A stretch of DNA of 64,000 nucleotides, from NCBI GenBank assembly GCA_001599595.1, contig BCHH01000002.1, positions 4,230,044 to 4,294,043 on the forward strand. Direction: 5' to 3'. Each line of letters opens with the position of its first letter. Position 1 is the stretch's first letter. This DNA comes from Beverwykella pulmonaria (taxonomy: Eukaryota; Ascomycota; Dothideomycetes; Pleosporales; Melanommataceae). Positions 1-10,031 of this stretch are shown one piece after another. Under the pieces are notes generated by a model. That model saw only the letters and a list, made by a program, of their open reading frames with translations, made no database searches and was not told where the DNA came from. The translations under genes and the position numbers were made by a program.

Positions 1-1313
1 ATCCAGACTCTAAGGACAAAGATAGCCGGACGCCGCTGTCATGGGCTGCTGAGAAGGGGGATAGAGTAGTAGTAAGCATGCTTCTTGCGAAAGAGGGTGT
101 TAATCCAGACTCTAAGGACAAGGATGGCCGGACGCCGCTGTCATGGGCTGCAGAGAAGGGGAATACAGCAGTAATAAGACTGCTGCTTGCAAAAGAGAGT
201 GTTAATCCAGACTCTAAGGACAAAGATGGCCGGACGCCGCTGTCATGGGCTACTGGGGAAGGGTATAGGGGGGTGGTACAACAGCTGCTTGCAAAAGCGG
301 GTGTTAATCTGGACTTCAAGAATAAGGATGGTCAGACGCCGCTGTTATGGGGTGCTAGAATAGGGTATGAAGAGGTGGTGAGGCTGCTACTTGCAAAAGA
401 GGGTGTTAATCCAGACTCTAAGGACAAGGACGGCTGTACGCCGCTCTCATGGGCCGCTAAGGAGGGGAATACGGCAGTAATAAGCCTGCTACTTGCAAAT
501 GAGGGTGTTAATCCAGACTATAAAGACGAGGATGGTCGAACACCGCTGTCATGGGCTGCTGGGGAAGGGTATGAAGAGGTGGTAAAGTTGCTGCTTGCAA
601 AAGAGGGTGTTAATCCAGACTCTGAGGACAAGGACGGCCAGACGCCGCTCTCATGGGCAGCTACGGAGGGGAATACGGCAGTAATAAGCCTGCTGCTTGC
701 AAATAAGGATGTTAATCCGGACTATAACGACGAAGATGGCCGAACACCGCTGTCATGGGCTGCTGGGGAAGGGTATGAAGAGGTGATAAAGTTGCTGCTT
801 GCAAAAGAGGGCGTTAATCCAGACTCTGAGGACAAGGGCGGCCGGACGCCGCTCTCATGGGCTGCTGAGGAGGGAAATACGGCAGTAATAAGCCTGCTAC
901 TTGCAAATGAGGGTGTTAATCCAGACTATAAAGACGAGGATGGCCGAACACCGCTGTCATGGGGTGCTAGAATAGGGTATGAAGAGGTGGTAAAGTTGCT
1001 GCTTGCAAAAGAGGGTGTTAATCCAGACTCTGAGGACAAGGACGGCCGGACGCCGCTCTCATGGGCCGTCGAGGAGGGGAATACGGCAGTAATAAGTCTG
1101 CTGCTTGCAAATAAGGGTGTTAATCCAGATTATAAAGACAAGGATGGCCGGACGCCACGGTCACGGGCCGCTAATAAGGGCGTTATGGTAGATATATGGC
1201 AACCTGCCAAAAGTGGCTTTGACCCTCACGTGGAAAATGTGAGCGTCTCTAACTTGGAAAATGTTGAATACAAGATGGTGAATTTTCGCATGGATTGGAT
1301 TTGCGTAAGTTGA
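1..1313 (+). CDS. Ankyrin-repeat protein, 3' part of a gene truncated by the window edge
   Basis: The frame is open from base 3, so the ATG at 78 is internal and the true start lies outside the window. About twelve 34-residue ankyrin repeats follow one another, each with the core DGRTPLSWAA followed by LLLA and VNPD. The last unit is degenerate and leads into a diverged tail. Units are nearly identical at DNA level and alternate between two types (GNTAVISLLLAN and GYEEVVKLLLAKEG). Ankyrin arrays of this kind often form the C-terminal sensor of fungal NLR-like proteins, but no nucleotide-binding domain is visible, so the role is inference. The frame stops at 1311-1313, but a perfect donor GTAAGT sits at 1305. 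With a branch-like TTTACTAAT near 1328 and an acceptor at 1378-1379, it would extend the protein by 33 codons to a TGA. Confidence 0.8.
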   Translation, partial: PDSKDKDSRTPLSWAAEKGDRVVVSMLLAKEGVNPDSKDKDGRTPLSWAAEKGNTAVIRLLLAKESVNPDSKDKDGRTPLSWATGEGYRGVVQQLLAKAGVNLDFKNKDGQTPLLWGARIGYEEVVRLLLAKEGVNPDSKDKDGCTPLSWAAKEGNTAVISLLLANEGVNPDYKDEDGRTPLSWAAGEGYEEVVKLLLAKEGVNPDSEDKDGQTPLSWAATEGNTAVISLLLANKDVNPDYNDEDGRTPLSWAAGEGYEEVIKLLLAKEGVNPDSEDKGGRTPLSWAAEEGNTAVISLLLANEGVNPDYKDEDGRTPLSWGARIGYEEVVKLLLAKEGVNPDSEDKDGRTPLSWAVEEGNTAVISLLLANKGVNPDYKDKDGRTPRSRAANKGVMVDIWQPAKSGFDPHVENVSVSNLENVEYKMVNFRMDWICVS

Positions 1314-1487
1314 GCATTTATTAATGTTTACTAATTTTGGGCTAAATTTCTCTACGAAGATAGTTGCTCTCTCTTTTAGGTTGTGTTCCTTCAGGTCGAA
1401 TCCTGGTGTTTCAATTATCTAGAGCAAAACTTCTCACAGCTAACCAAACCCTTAGTCTTGTGGGTATTATGGCTATGATTATTTCAG

Positions 1488-2526
1488 CGAGCAGAAGCCT
1501 GGCGCCATCGAAAATTTGGCACAACGCCTGATGTCTAGTCGTGCCGTGATTACTGCTAAGCTCGCTGGACAAAGATCAATACCCATGCTCAAATATATTT
1601 CCTTCACCGCTCGGAATTTGCTTCATACTCTGACAAAATGGATCAGAGATACGAGCAGTCTGATCTTACCTATCCACAACTCTCCCGCCACTATCCAGAG
1701 ACAGTCACGAAGAAGTCTCAGTCACGATACATCTAGTGCAGGAGACAGCCAGCCCTCCCCAAATTCCCCAGCTTCCTCAGGTCCATCCAATACCTCAGGG
1801 CAATCAAAGGTATCAAAACACGAAGATTATATGCTACTTTGCATCAACGATAGCCGGTGGGCCACAACTCGAGATGACATGAGTGTAGCAGCAATAACAT
1901 CTGATCGCGAACTATTTAAGGAAATGCGATCAAAGTACTTTCTGCACAGAGGACGGCCGCGTCGATGGCTGAGCATCCAGACGCTGCAACGCATAACTTT
2001 TGTTAAGGTGAGCGTGAACTCCTCAACACGTTGGTGTGAAATCAACCGGGCAATTGGATAGTTTACTAAGTTACCCCAGTTTGCTCTTCGGAGGGGAAAT
2101 GAAGTAGACTGTATTGAACGTGATACTATCCCACCAGCTAACGTAGATCACTACGATTTTGACCCTCGATTGCCAGAATTTCTGCCTCCTATTGGCAATA
2201 ATTTTCTCATGCACCGGTTCCTCAACCGATGCCCGGAAACGCAATTGGATGAAATCTGCCTGAAGCAAATCCCGAAGCGGAGGGGAAAGAAGCCGGAGTA
2301 CGGAGTAGATCCAGATAACGGCACTGGTTGGGGCCTACATTTTCAAGAAGGCATAGACTGGTTTCGATTTTTCTTCTTTGGGTTTCTCGGGTTTCTGTCT
2401 AGTCTTCTTTTTGGGGTTCTATGGTCTGATTGGCATGGCAGTGTTCAGGATGGCTTTACGGTTGCAACGTATATCCTGACGTTTGAGCTTTTCACAATGG
2501 GGACGATACAGATGGCCTTACAGTAA
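1488..2526 (+). CDS. Fungal protein of unnamed family with C-terminal membrane hairpin; 5' end unresolved, possibly decayed
   Basis: I do not know a name for this family. The clear part is exon 1488-2007, intron 2008-2079 (branch TTTACTAAG), exon 2080-2526, joined in phase 0. The protein has a Ser/Pro-rich linker, then a domain starting near 1821 (MLLCINDSRW, SDRELFKEM, HRGRPRRWL). Next comes the segment PPIGNNF, then GWGLHF and two hydrophobic helices (around FFFFGFLGFLSSLLFGVLW and VATYILTFELF) separated by a VQDGF motif. The minus-strand gene at 5201-7859 has the same order of elements, and its intron falls at the same place (VVK, then F). The N-terminus is unclear. An acceptor at 1486-1487 could join an upstream exon, but the upstream frame also looks coding and is interrupted by TGA and TAG. 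A relic is therefore possible. Confidence 0.55.
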
Positions 2527-5200
2527 TTTCTCATCACTATTTCCATTAGACACAAATTACTACAACCTATCACGCGCGTTTTCTTCGCCAGATGCGTGAC
2601 AGTTCGGCTTTCTCTTAAACCCAGGAGTTTGCGTATAAATTTTCCACAAGTTGTTCGAAGAAAGAAGTGACAGCGCTTCTTCTTGAGCAGCTGATGCCGT
2701 CTGCAGTACGTTCCCTAGCGTTCGCCTTGGGTATTAACTAGATTGGTTTTCCTGCCGCCACTAACGTGTTCGATGGTAAGTTCATGCAGAACCCAGTCAA
2801 GCCCAAGGATGCGTAGTACAAGACTGTTCTTCAAACCTTGACTTCGCATGCACGCTCAGTGCAAGACTTGATATGGTAAAGCGGATTCACATTAATTTGC
2901 TCGGCTTGTAAGGGTGAATGAATCCGACTCCAGAAGTAAGGCGCCGAGTAGTGAGTTTTGAAGACTTTAACCCTCATTAACTTTCCTGTTAGAGAAGCCC
3001 CTAGATGTAATAGGATAGAAGAGGCACAAATGATAAGCATTGTATCCTAATGAACTAACAGGAGGAAGCATGAAGACGAAGAAGACGCAGAAGCCGGCGG
3101 AGTTTATAAGGTCCTGCCAAGGCCTCGTACGAAGGATCCGAGGCGAGCCGAAGGATCCACATAACCAGGGCCCAGCCCTTTACATAGGATCTATTCATCA
3201 CTCCGGCCTGCATGAAGTAGGTAGTTTGGATTTGGAACGTTTGTATTGGGGGCCAGAGCTCGTCTCGCCTCACGTGATTGACTGATAGGCTCAGGCTCGT
3301 ACTTAGGCTCGTGATAGGCCCTGTGAGCGTTTCGCTTGCCTTGAAGCTTGCCGTGAGCTTGGCAAGACAGGTCTATCAGAGTAGAGAGAGTAGAGCTTCT
3401 CTATCGATCAGTGAGGTGTTTATCCGCCTGAACGGAGACCGAGACGAAGCTGGGAGATGCTATCTAAAAAATAAAAACAAAAAACAACGCTGAAAGGGAC
3501 GGCGGGTGGGTGATTCAAATCGTCGATCAAGCGTCGCGTGAGAGGCTTGATGAGATGAGCTCACATGAGGTGGATGTGATGAGGCTGAGATATCTCGTCG
3601 CGAGAATTCTTGTGGATGAGGTGCTTAGCAGCCTTACCATGAATAGAACAATACATATATCTGGGCATGCGAACACCTCACTCCTCCATTTATGACATCC
3701 ACGGAGCATCATCATCGAACACACCGACCACCGAGAACGCCACTCTCACTCTAACGAGATCACGAACATTTCTTCTGACTTTCATCACCCATCTCTTTCA
3801 TTCGTTTGGTAGCTAGATACAACGAAATTGCAACAGTCTGCTGCCAAACCTCATTTCCTTTGTGAACGTCATCCTACCATCAGTGCATTGCTGCTTCGGA
3901 CATTGCATGGCTGCGAGTCGCCTTCTACCCTTGTGATTTTCTGTATCACACGCTTTACTCCACCGCAATAATTAATTATTACTATGTAATTTTACATTTT
4001 GGCAAGCAGGCCAACCTCTGCCCACAACCTTACAGTTCAACACCCTTGGCCAAACTTCTAGTCAATTCCCTAAGAACACATACAGAATTACCACACTCAC
4101 AAGGTTATGGCGGGTACGGGTCAGCCATCCTCCCCACCAGTGCACCGCTAGTGCAGGTAAAGTCTACCGAGGTTCTGTACGCATCTATATTACCAAATAT
4201 TCCACTGCTTAATCATGCCGGTGGCGATTTGACACCCAAGCGCCGTGGGCTACGCCCAGGATAGTAGTTTATACCAATTATGACTGCCCAGTGAGTAGTT
4301 GTTTGAGGAGCTTCGTTGGCCATGTGCTGGGTCGTAGAGTGACTGTAAATGGAACTATAATGTACGGAATTAATTTAGATACCAACGTGGAGAAAGTATT
4401 AGACTTGTGAAGACGAAAGGTAGACTGCAAAGCCTTTTTAAGAGAGATGTCACTGGCATGTTACTTGACCGGACCGCTATTTGTTCTTGCTGACCGGTGT
4501 GCCCCGCTATACAGTGCTCCAAAGACTCTAAGTGAACCAGGTGAGAAGGCGATAATGGGAATGTAATTTATAGGCTAGACAGGTCTTAAATGTTTAAAAG
4601 TAACTACAGCACACTATTTATATATAATTTTAATAAAGCTCGGCGTGTGCGCAGAGTTATACTCGCTTGGAGTCAAAGTGCCCCTTATATTTTCCGGCAC
4701 GGGTGGTTTTCCGCCACGCATGGAGGGACGTTAGCTCGTGACATACATGGATTTGTATGGCATTGAGAGTGGTATTGAGTTGAGTAAATTGAATCATTTG
4801 GATATCCAGTATTTTCCAGGTGTAACCTGAAGTAATTATATAGTAAACAAACTCTCATGCAAATGCGGAACGGTTAAATGATTCGCCACCAGATGTCGTC
4901 ACCGCTACCAGGGAGGGGGGCCAACCCGCATCAGCCACACCTTCTCTTCATAAAGCAAGATCGTAGGTATTTTCTCACGAAGAGATTATGTTGGTGGGGG
5001 TTTACGATTTGGTATATCACGTTTCTGTATCTAATTGCCAAGGCGAGACGTGTGGGATTACAGAAGATTAGGGTACAACCCATCTATGTTCGCAAGGCAT
5101 ATGTAATTCACGTGAAGGTTGAATTCCAATACAGCTTTCTAAAATTGGCTTAAATTCACGGGTTGGAATATACATTTGACCATGCGCTAGGAATCCAGAA
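2527..5200. other. Gene-poor stretch of accessory region
   Basis: Only short unrelated open frames (under about 95 codons) occur on either strand, with no recognisable domain and no convincing splice structure. The stretch includes AT-rich patches (around 4610-4640). I see no transposase, integrase or terminal repeats, although decayed transposon DNA is plausible. Confidence 0.5.
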
Positions 5201-7859
5201 TCAATTAACTGCTAACTGTTGTCCATGCGTTAATATACCACTCGAACTCCAGAATAGAGAGAGCAGCCCGAGGATCACTGTAACAGGAACGGAGGCACCT
5301 TGTAAGTCATCCGGGTGTTTGTTAATCCACCATCCCCAGAAGCCGAACGGAACAAGAAATAAGATGAAATGATAAATCGCCACATAAGCGGCAGAAATCA
5401 CGTGTTTGGCCTCAAGACCCCAGGCATAGACGTCTATAGGGTTACTAGATGTTGTATCGAATATTTTGCGTTTCTTCGGAATACAGGCTATGGCACTGGA
5501 TGTATCTAGCTGTGGCATGCACTCATGAAGGAATGACCAACGACATGGCTGCTCACAGGCATTGAGATACATGGAAAATTCGTGACGGGATATTGGAGGG
5601 TTCGTTGCCTTTGGCGGTCGCGGATTATATGCATATTCAGGGTCGTTCGGTAGATCCTTACGATCTATGATGATCCACTTTGGCGCAATCCTTTTGAACT
5701 AGGCATTTTAGTCAGCTGTAATTACACAAGTAGAGCTAGGGGATTCGAGCCATACCTTCACAACTTCGCAGTAATCTAGTCTCCAAAAAGAGAACCATAA
5801 TCGAAGTCTTCCGCGATTAGCTCGGTAATGTTGTCTTAGCGAACAATAGAAGCTGCTGTCGTTGCTATGATTATTAATTGGAATATGGTTGATTTTCAGA
5901 GTCCGACGAGATCCTTGTACTCCAAACAGGACCCATGATTGGATTGTAGTGGCAGCATGTACTAACGGGGCTGCAGATTGCTGGTTTGCGATAACTGCCC
6001 CCTGCTGCTGGGATTGGTCTTGATCCGCGTTGGATTGACCAGCACTGGCGGACTGTGATACCTGGCCCGTCGTTGTCGACGACATAGCGTTGCATGCAGG
6101 AGTATATCGTTGGCTTGCACTTGATATAGGTGTTGCTGTTCGAATGATGCTAGCTAAGCGTGTCATCCAGGATATCGTATTCCTTTTCACTTTGCATCGG
6201 TGTGGCCATGGCGGGTTTTTGTCAAAGTTTGGGAGCATTTGGTTGATAAGTTCAGCTTCTTCAAGAGATATCTCCTTCCAAAGGCGGTCTCCACAAAACT
6301 GCCTAAGTTTAGTTTTCATGGCTCGCTCACGATAAAATGATGCTTACACATTGCCAGAAGAGTCGCGTTTCATCATCTCGTAGAATTGCCATTCGAGGCT
6401 TCAGAGGCCACCAGTCCCATTCCAATTGGGTGTAGTCTTCAACAAATGCTTTCATTTGGTTAACGAGAGACATATTTTGCTGCGTTGAAAGCCAGATTCG
6501 ATCCCTAGGAATTGTCTGTACAACCTGCTTTACTGGTCGAGGAAGAAGAAGCTCCCTAGCATCATTAAGCAACGTTTGAAACGACCTAGAGTTTCGGAAA
6601 AATCTCTCCATTTCAGCGAGATGAGGAAGTTCCGCTTCATCATGTTCGATTTCTGAATCTCCATCTTCACTTGAGGAGTAATCATGATCATGTTCTTGAT
6701 CTTCCTGGGCATTGCTTTCAGCCTTAGGTAGCTCAGGCTGTTGGCGGACTATTGAGTCAAGATCAAGGCGTGGCACCTTTTCGATCCAACTATTGAGCCA
6801 TTCGGCTTTCGTTTGCGCCTGCTCCTTGGCAAGGCTTTTTATCTTTCCGGTATTTTCGTCATTATCCGGGTCGATGAGCTTCGCAATTGCTCTGCATATC
6901 TGTAATCTGCCTCGTCGGCTTTGCAACAAGTGCACGCTTATCTGCTCTAGCTCAGTCGCCGCATCTTGAAGCAATCTTCGATAAAAAGATTTAAGGAGTA
7001 TTCGAAAAGTGTTGATAAAACGATCTCTACCCATTCTACTGAAAATTTTGTTACACAACGGGCCTAGTTCTTTGTCATAGGCAAGAAACTGAGCTAAATG
7101 GGCCTTTCCCTCATTTTCCACTGGAGCAGCTTTCAAGGATCTTTCTGAACATATATCGAATAAGTCAGAGTCAACAGAGTCGATGTCGTTATCCCGTAGG
7201 TGCTCTACATCATCCTTGTCGTTGAGATTAGGTGCCCTGTTCTTTTCAATTTGGGAGACTAGACCGTCTGCTCGACTTTGTGAGGCATAACCAGAATCGG
7301 TTGGTGCACTCGCTAATGCTGCCTTGGTGTCAGCTATCTCATTCCCTTTTGCTGAGTTTGTTTGGAGCGCGCTACTGTGGTCTCCACCCTGTGTGTTGAC
7401 GTCTGGGCTAGCGATAGGACTGTATGATATTGGAGTGTCGCAAGTAGTTGCTGTAGCTGGGATGGCGTGAGGATTAACGATGAGGGGGCTCTCCCCAAAT
7501 AATGTTTGCGCAATGGTTTTAGAATCAGATTGGTCGGCAGCCCGTCTCTGAATCTCATCTCGCCATCGCTGGGCTAGTGGTATTAAAAGGCCTATGTTCT
7601 CCATGCGATCTCGATGTTGAGCATTGCCTGATCTACAGCAATTACACAAGATATACTCTTGGAGTATATCGAGATCGACACTCTCGTTTGAGCTTGCAAT
7701 AATAGTTTGATGCAGTTTGATTGCTTTTCTGTTATCACTTTCTTGGCAGTACCATCTGCATCGTCTGCCTTGCAGGGTGAAAAATATGCATCTATTTTCT
7801 TTTGATGGATCGAGTTCGTAGAATGGGATAAAGAAGTTTACACCTGGATTGTAACTCAT
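5201..7859 (-). CDS. Large fungal protein of unnamed family: Cys-rich N-terminus, acidic linker, C-terminal membrane hairpin
   Basis: The model has three exons, complement(5201-5698, 5756-6298, 6348-7859), with introns of 49 and 57 bp. Both junctions are in phase 0, giving 850 residues. The start at 7859 is followed directly by a Cys-rich segment (GRRCRWYC, then CNCCRSGNAQHR), then a long region with acidic and low-complexity stretches. The first junction rebuilds LFWQCFCGDRLW, and a Gln/Ser-rich spacer follows. The domain after it contains SWVLFGVQGSRRTLKI, YRANRGRLRLWFSFWRL and, across the second intron, VVK then FKRIAPKWIIIDRKDLP. The C-terminus has PRPPKATNPPISRHEF, IPKKRKIFD and two hydrophobic helices around FILFLVPFGFWGWW and PVTVILGLLSLFW, separated by PDDLQGA. 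The architecture matches the gene at 1488-2526. Function is unknown; the neighbouring ankyrin and TPR genes suggest an accessory, possibly immunity-like, locus (inference). Confidence 0.78.
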
Positions 7860-7919
7860 TGCAGGGGTGCGAGATATAGCCCGAGTTTGATTCGGTTCCT
7901 CAGCAAGAAAGCTGTTCAG

Positions 7920-8576
7920 TTAACCGGCTAAGGCCCGTTGGGTAGTGTTGATCGATAAGAGTGAAGGGGAACTGAGCTGCAGTGCTTGTAATAAGCGCAC
8001 GGTTGCGAGCGTATCCTCATAGTCTTCACCAAGTGTCTTCTTCTGCCCGTCTGCTGTTTGTTGAAGTAGCATCTTAGCCTCACTGTACTTCTTCTGATCG
8101 TAGAGTGTGCGTCCTAGTCGGTACTTGCTCTTAAGTGTGTCTTTATGGTCTCGGCCGAGTGTCCTCTCCCGCCCGTTCGCTGCTTGTCGGAGCAGCTCCT
8201 CAGCCTCGCTGTACTTCTTCTGATTGTAGAGTGTGAGTCCTAACCAGTACTTGCTGCCAAGCGTGTCTTCATGGTCTCGGCCGAGTGTCCTCTCCCGCCC
8301 GTTCGCTGCTTGTCGGAGCAGCTCCTCAGCCTCGCTGTACTTCTTCTGATNGTAGAGTGTGAGTCCTAACCAGTACTTGCTGCCAAGCGTGTCTTCATGG
8401 TCTCGGCCGAGTGTCATCTCCCGCCCGTTCGCCACTAGTCGGAGCAGCTCCTCGGCCTCACTATACTTCTTCTGATTGTAGAACACAAGTCCTAAGTTAA
8501 ACAATTTTTTTCTTACATCTCTGCCTACATCTCTTACATCTCTGCCTACATCTCTATATATAGACTTTAAGGACAT
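7920..8576 (-). CDS. TPR (kinesin-light-chain-like) repeat protein, possibly a fragment
   Basis: The 218-residue frame carries four 42-residue TPR units with the cores KKYSEAEELLR and TLGRDHEDTL. Two central units are almost identical at DNA level. Base 8351 is an N inside one unit, so copy number may be mis-assembled. The N-terminus is a short RDVG-type repeat encoded by a 21-bp direct repeat (about 8517-8557). Such TPR arrays commonly sit at the C-terminus of fungal NB-ARC/TPR proteins. No NB-ARC or catalytic domain is present upstream, so this is either a stand-alone TPR protein or the remaining 3' end of a larger gene. It lies 60 bp downstream of (beyond the 5' end of) the membrane-hairpin gene, on the same strand. 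Confidence 0.65.
   Translation of the reverse strand: MSLKSIYRDVGRDVRDVGRDVRKKLFNLGLVFYNQKKYSEAEELLRLVANGREMTLGRDHEDTLGSKYWLGLTLYXQKKYSEAEELLRQAANGRERTLGRDHEDTLGSKYWLGLTLYNQKKYSEAEELLRQAANGRERTLGRDHKDTLKSKYRLGRTLYDQKKYSEAKMLLQQTADGQKKTLGEDYEDTLATVRLLQALQLSSPSLLSINTTQRALAG
8517..8557. repeat. 21-bp direct repeat, about two copies
   Basis: The unit acatctctgcctacatctct occurs twice in tandem. It encodes the RDVG-type repeat at the start of the TPR protein and has probably arisen by slippage. Confidence 0.7.
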
Positions 8577-10031
8577 TCTGCTCTCCTAGTTACAAGTATG
8601 TCCGCCTCCTGGAATTGCTATTGTAGATCGATACGTACACGTAGCAGAGCTATTGGGGCGGAAAACCGCGTGAGGTTCGATTACGGCAACGCCAGTTCTA
8701 CTGGCTTTCTTTAAGCTTACGTATGGCTGGGTTGCACTAATAGGGTTGAGAGTAGGTTTTGGGGTAGATAGGAGTATATTGTAGGAGAGACGAATCGCTG
8801 CCAAGCCACGTTGGCAGTAGCGGGGGAACACTAATAGTTACATCACGTGACTCATGTACCAATCACATGACTCCTGAGCCAATATTACCTCCGTACAGGC
8901 CCGGTACCGGCTTTACATTTATAGGCTATGTTAAGAGCGGGTCCTGGATCTTATGGCGTTGTCACGTAACAGGTAGGGATAAATTCATCCTAAATGGTGG
9001 AGGGTGAGAGGGGTGAATACAATATAGATGTCGAAGCAGGGAAAGGGTAATGTGATAGATAATATGTTCCTAACAGGCGAGAGGCTTCACGTGAGCAGCG
9101 TCGATTTTAGGACAAGTGCATGCAGCAGATACAACTGAAAATTGACTATGCAGACTATCAGACATGGTTCTGTGGCTCTGTGGCTCTGTGGCTCTGTGGC
9201 TCTGTGGCTCTGTGATTTACAGATCCAACAATCTATCGCTATCAAGAATTTCACCACCATACGTTGCTGCATCGCCAGAACTTGATGCCCCATAGATTCG
9301 TATGTTATTTATAACCTTATACACTTTTTTTATGCTACTTGGCGCTGCGGCGTGCAACTATCGCGAAAACAACGTTGCGATGTGTAAAACGTGAGCGCCT
9401 CTGGGTGTAGCCTACAGCTAGCTGCCCTCCCTCCCAACTCCCTTCCCTCCCTTCCTACTAACCACTACTCTCTAGTGCTAACCAACCTAAGTCCTTGTCA
9501 GGCTCGTCGTTCGTAGGGTACTGTATTCTACAGCACCCTTAACAGTGTCACTCCGTGACATAGAGGGAGAGACAACTGCTATATAAGCATGATAGGATGT
9601 TCTAGTGTAGATTGGAGCATAGTAAAATACATATTCTGAGGTGCTCTAGCAACATACCTTTTCAGTCTGCCTGTATATCTTGTTCTACTGGGTCGTAGGT
9701 AATTTGCAGACACACTTCTTAGGGATAAGCAAGCATAAGGGATACTCCATATCCCTCAACCTACAGCGAGAATCAAATGTCTTCCGGCCATCATAACTAG
9801 TCAAAACATCAAGCAAAGAGCAAACAATTGGGCTCGTCGAAAATGTGCGAATATATTATGCGAATTTTGATGCTTTCCCACCATGCATGACAGTAACCGT
9901 TTCCAAGATGCCAGAAATTAAGAGAAATACCATCACATTAATGCGTCGCGAGATCGACGGAGCCAGCTAAAACATGGGCAGTATTTCATGCCAGAGAAAA
10001 AGTTGTCCTCATCGACCTCCAATAATCATCT
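8577..10031. other. Gene-poor stretch with minisatellite
   Basis: No supported gene is seen. The stretch contains an 8-bp tandem repeat (9171-9214), a pyrimidine-rich tract near 9424-9460 (ctccctccc type), and CACGTGA/CACATGA motifs near 8845-8872. It appears to mark the end of the accessory region. Confidence 0.5.
9171..9214. repeat. Minisatellite, unit tgtggctc, about 5.5 copies
   Basis: Five exact copies of the 8-bp unit tgtggctc are followed by a half copy. There is no spacer structure, so it is a simple tandem repeat rather than a CRISPR array. Confidence 0.95.

Noticed and set aside
78..80. ATG as the start of the ankyrin protein
   Set aside because: The same frame is open to the left edge and already encodes an ankyrin unit, so this Met is internal.
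1390..1410. tRNA B-box-like ggtcgaatcctgg
   Set aside because: No A box, anticodon arm or acceptor stem could be paired around it.
3040..3700. Series of short frames of 61-81 codons
   Set aside because: They overlap on both strands, lack domains and splice support, and start in poor contexts.
8586..8831. 81-codon minus-strand frame upstream of the TPR gene
   Set aside because: No homology pattern to NB-ARC or other NLR parts; looked for a missing NTPase domain here and found none.
9171..9214. CRISPR-like repeat
   Set aside because: Unit is 8 bp with no spacers, and the genome is eukaryotic.
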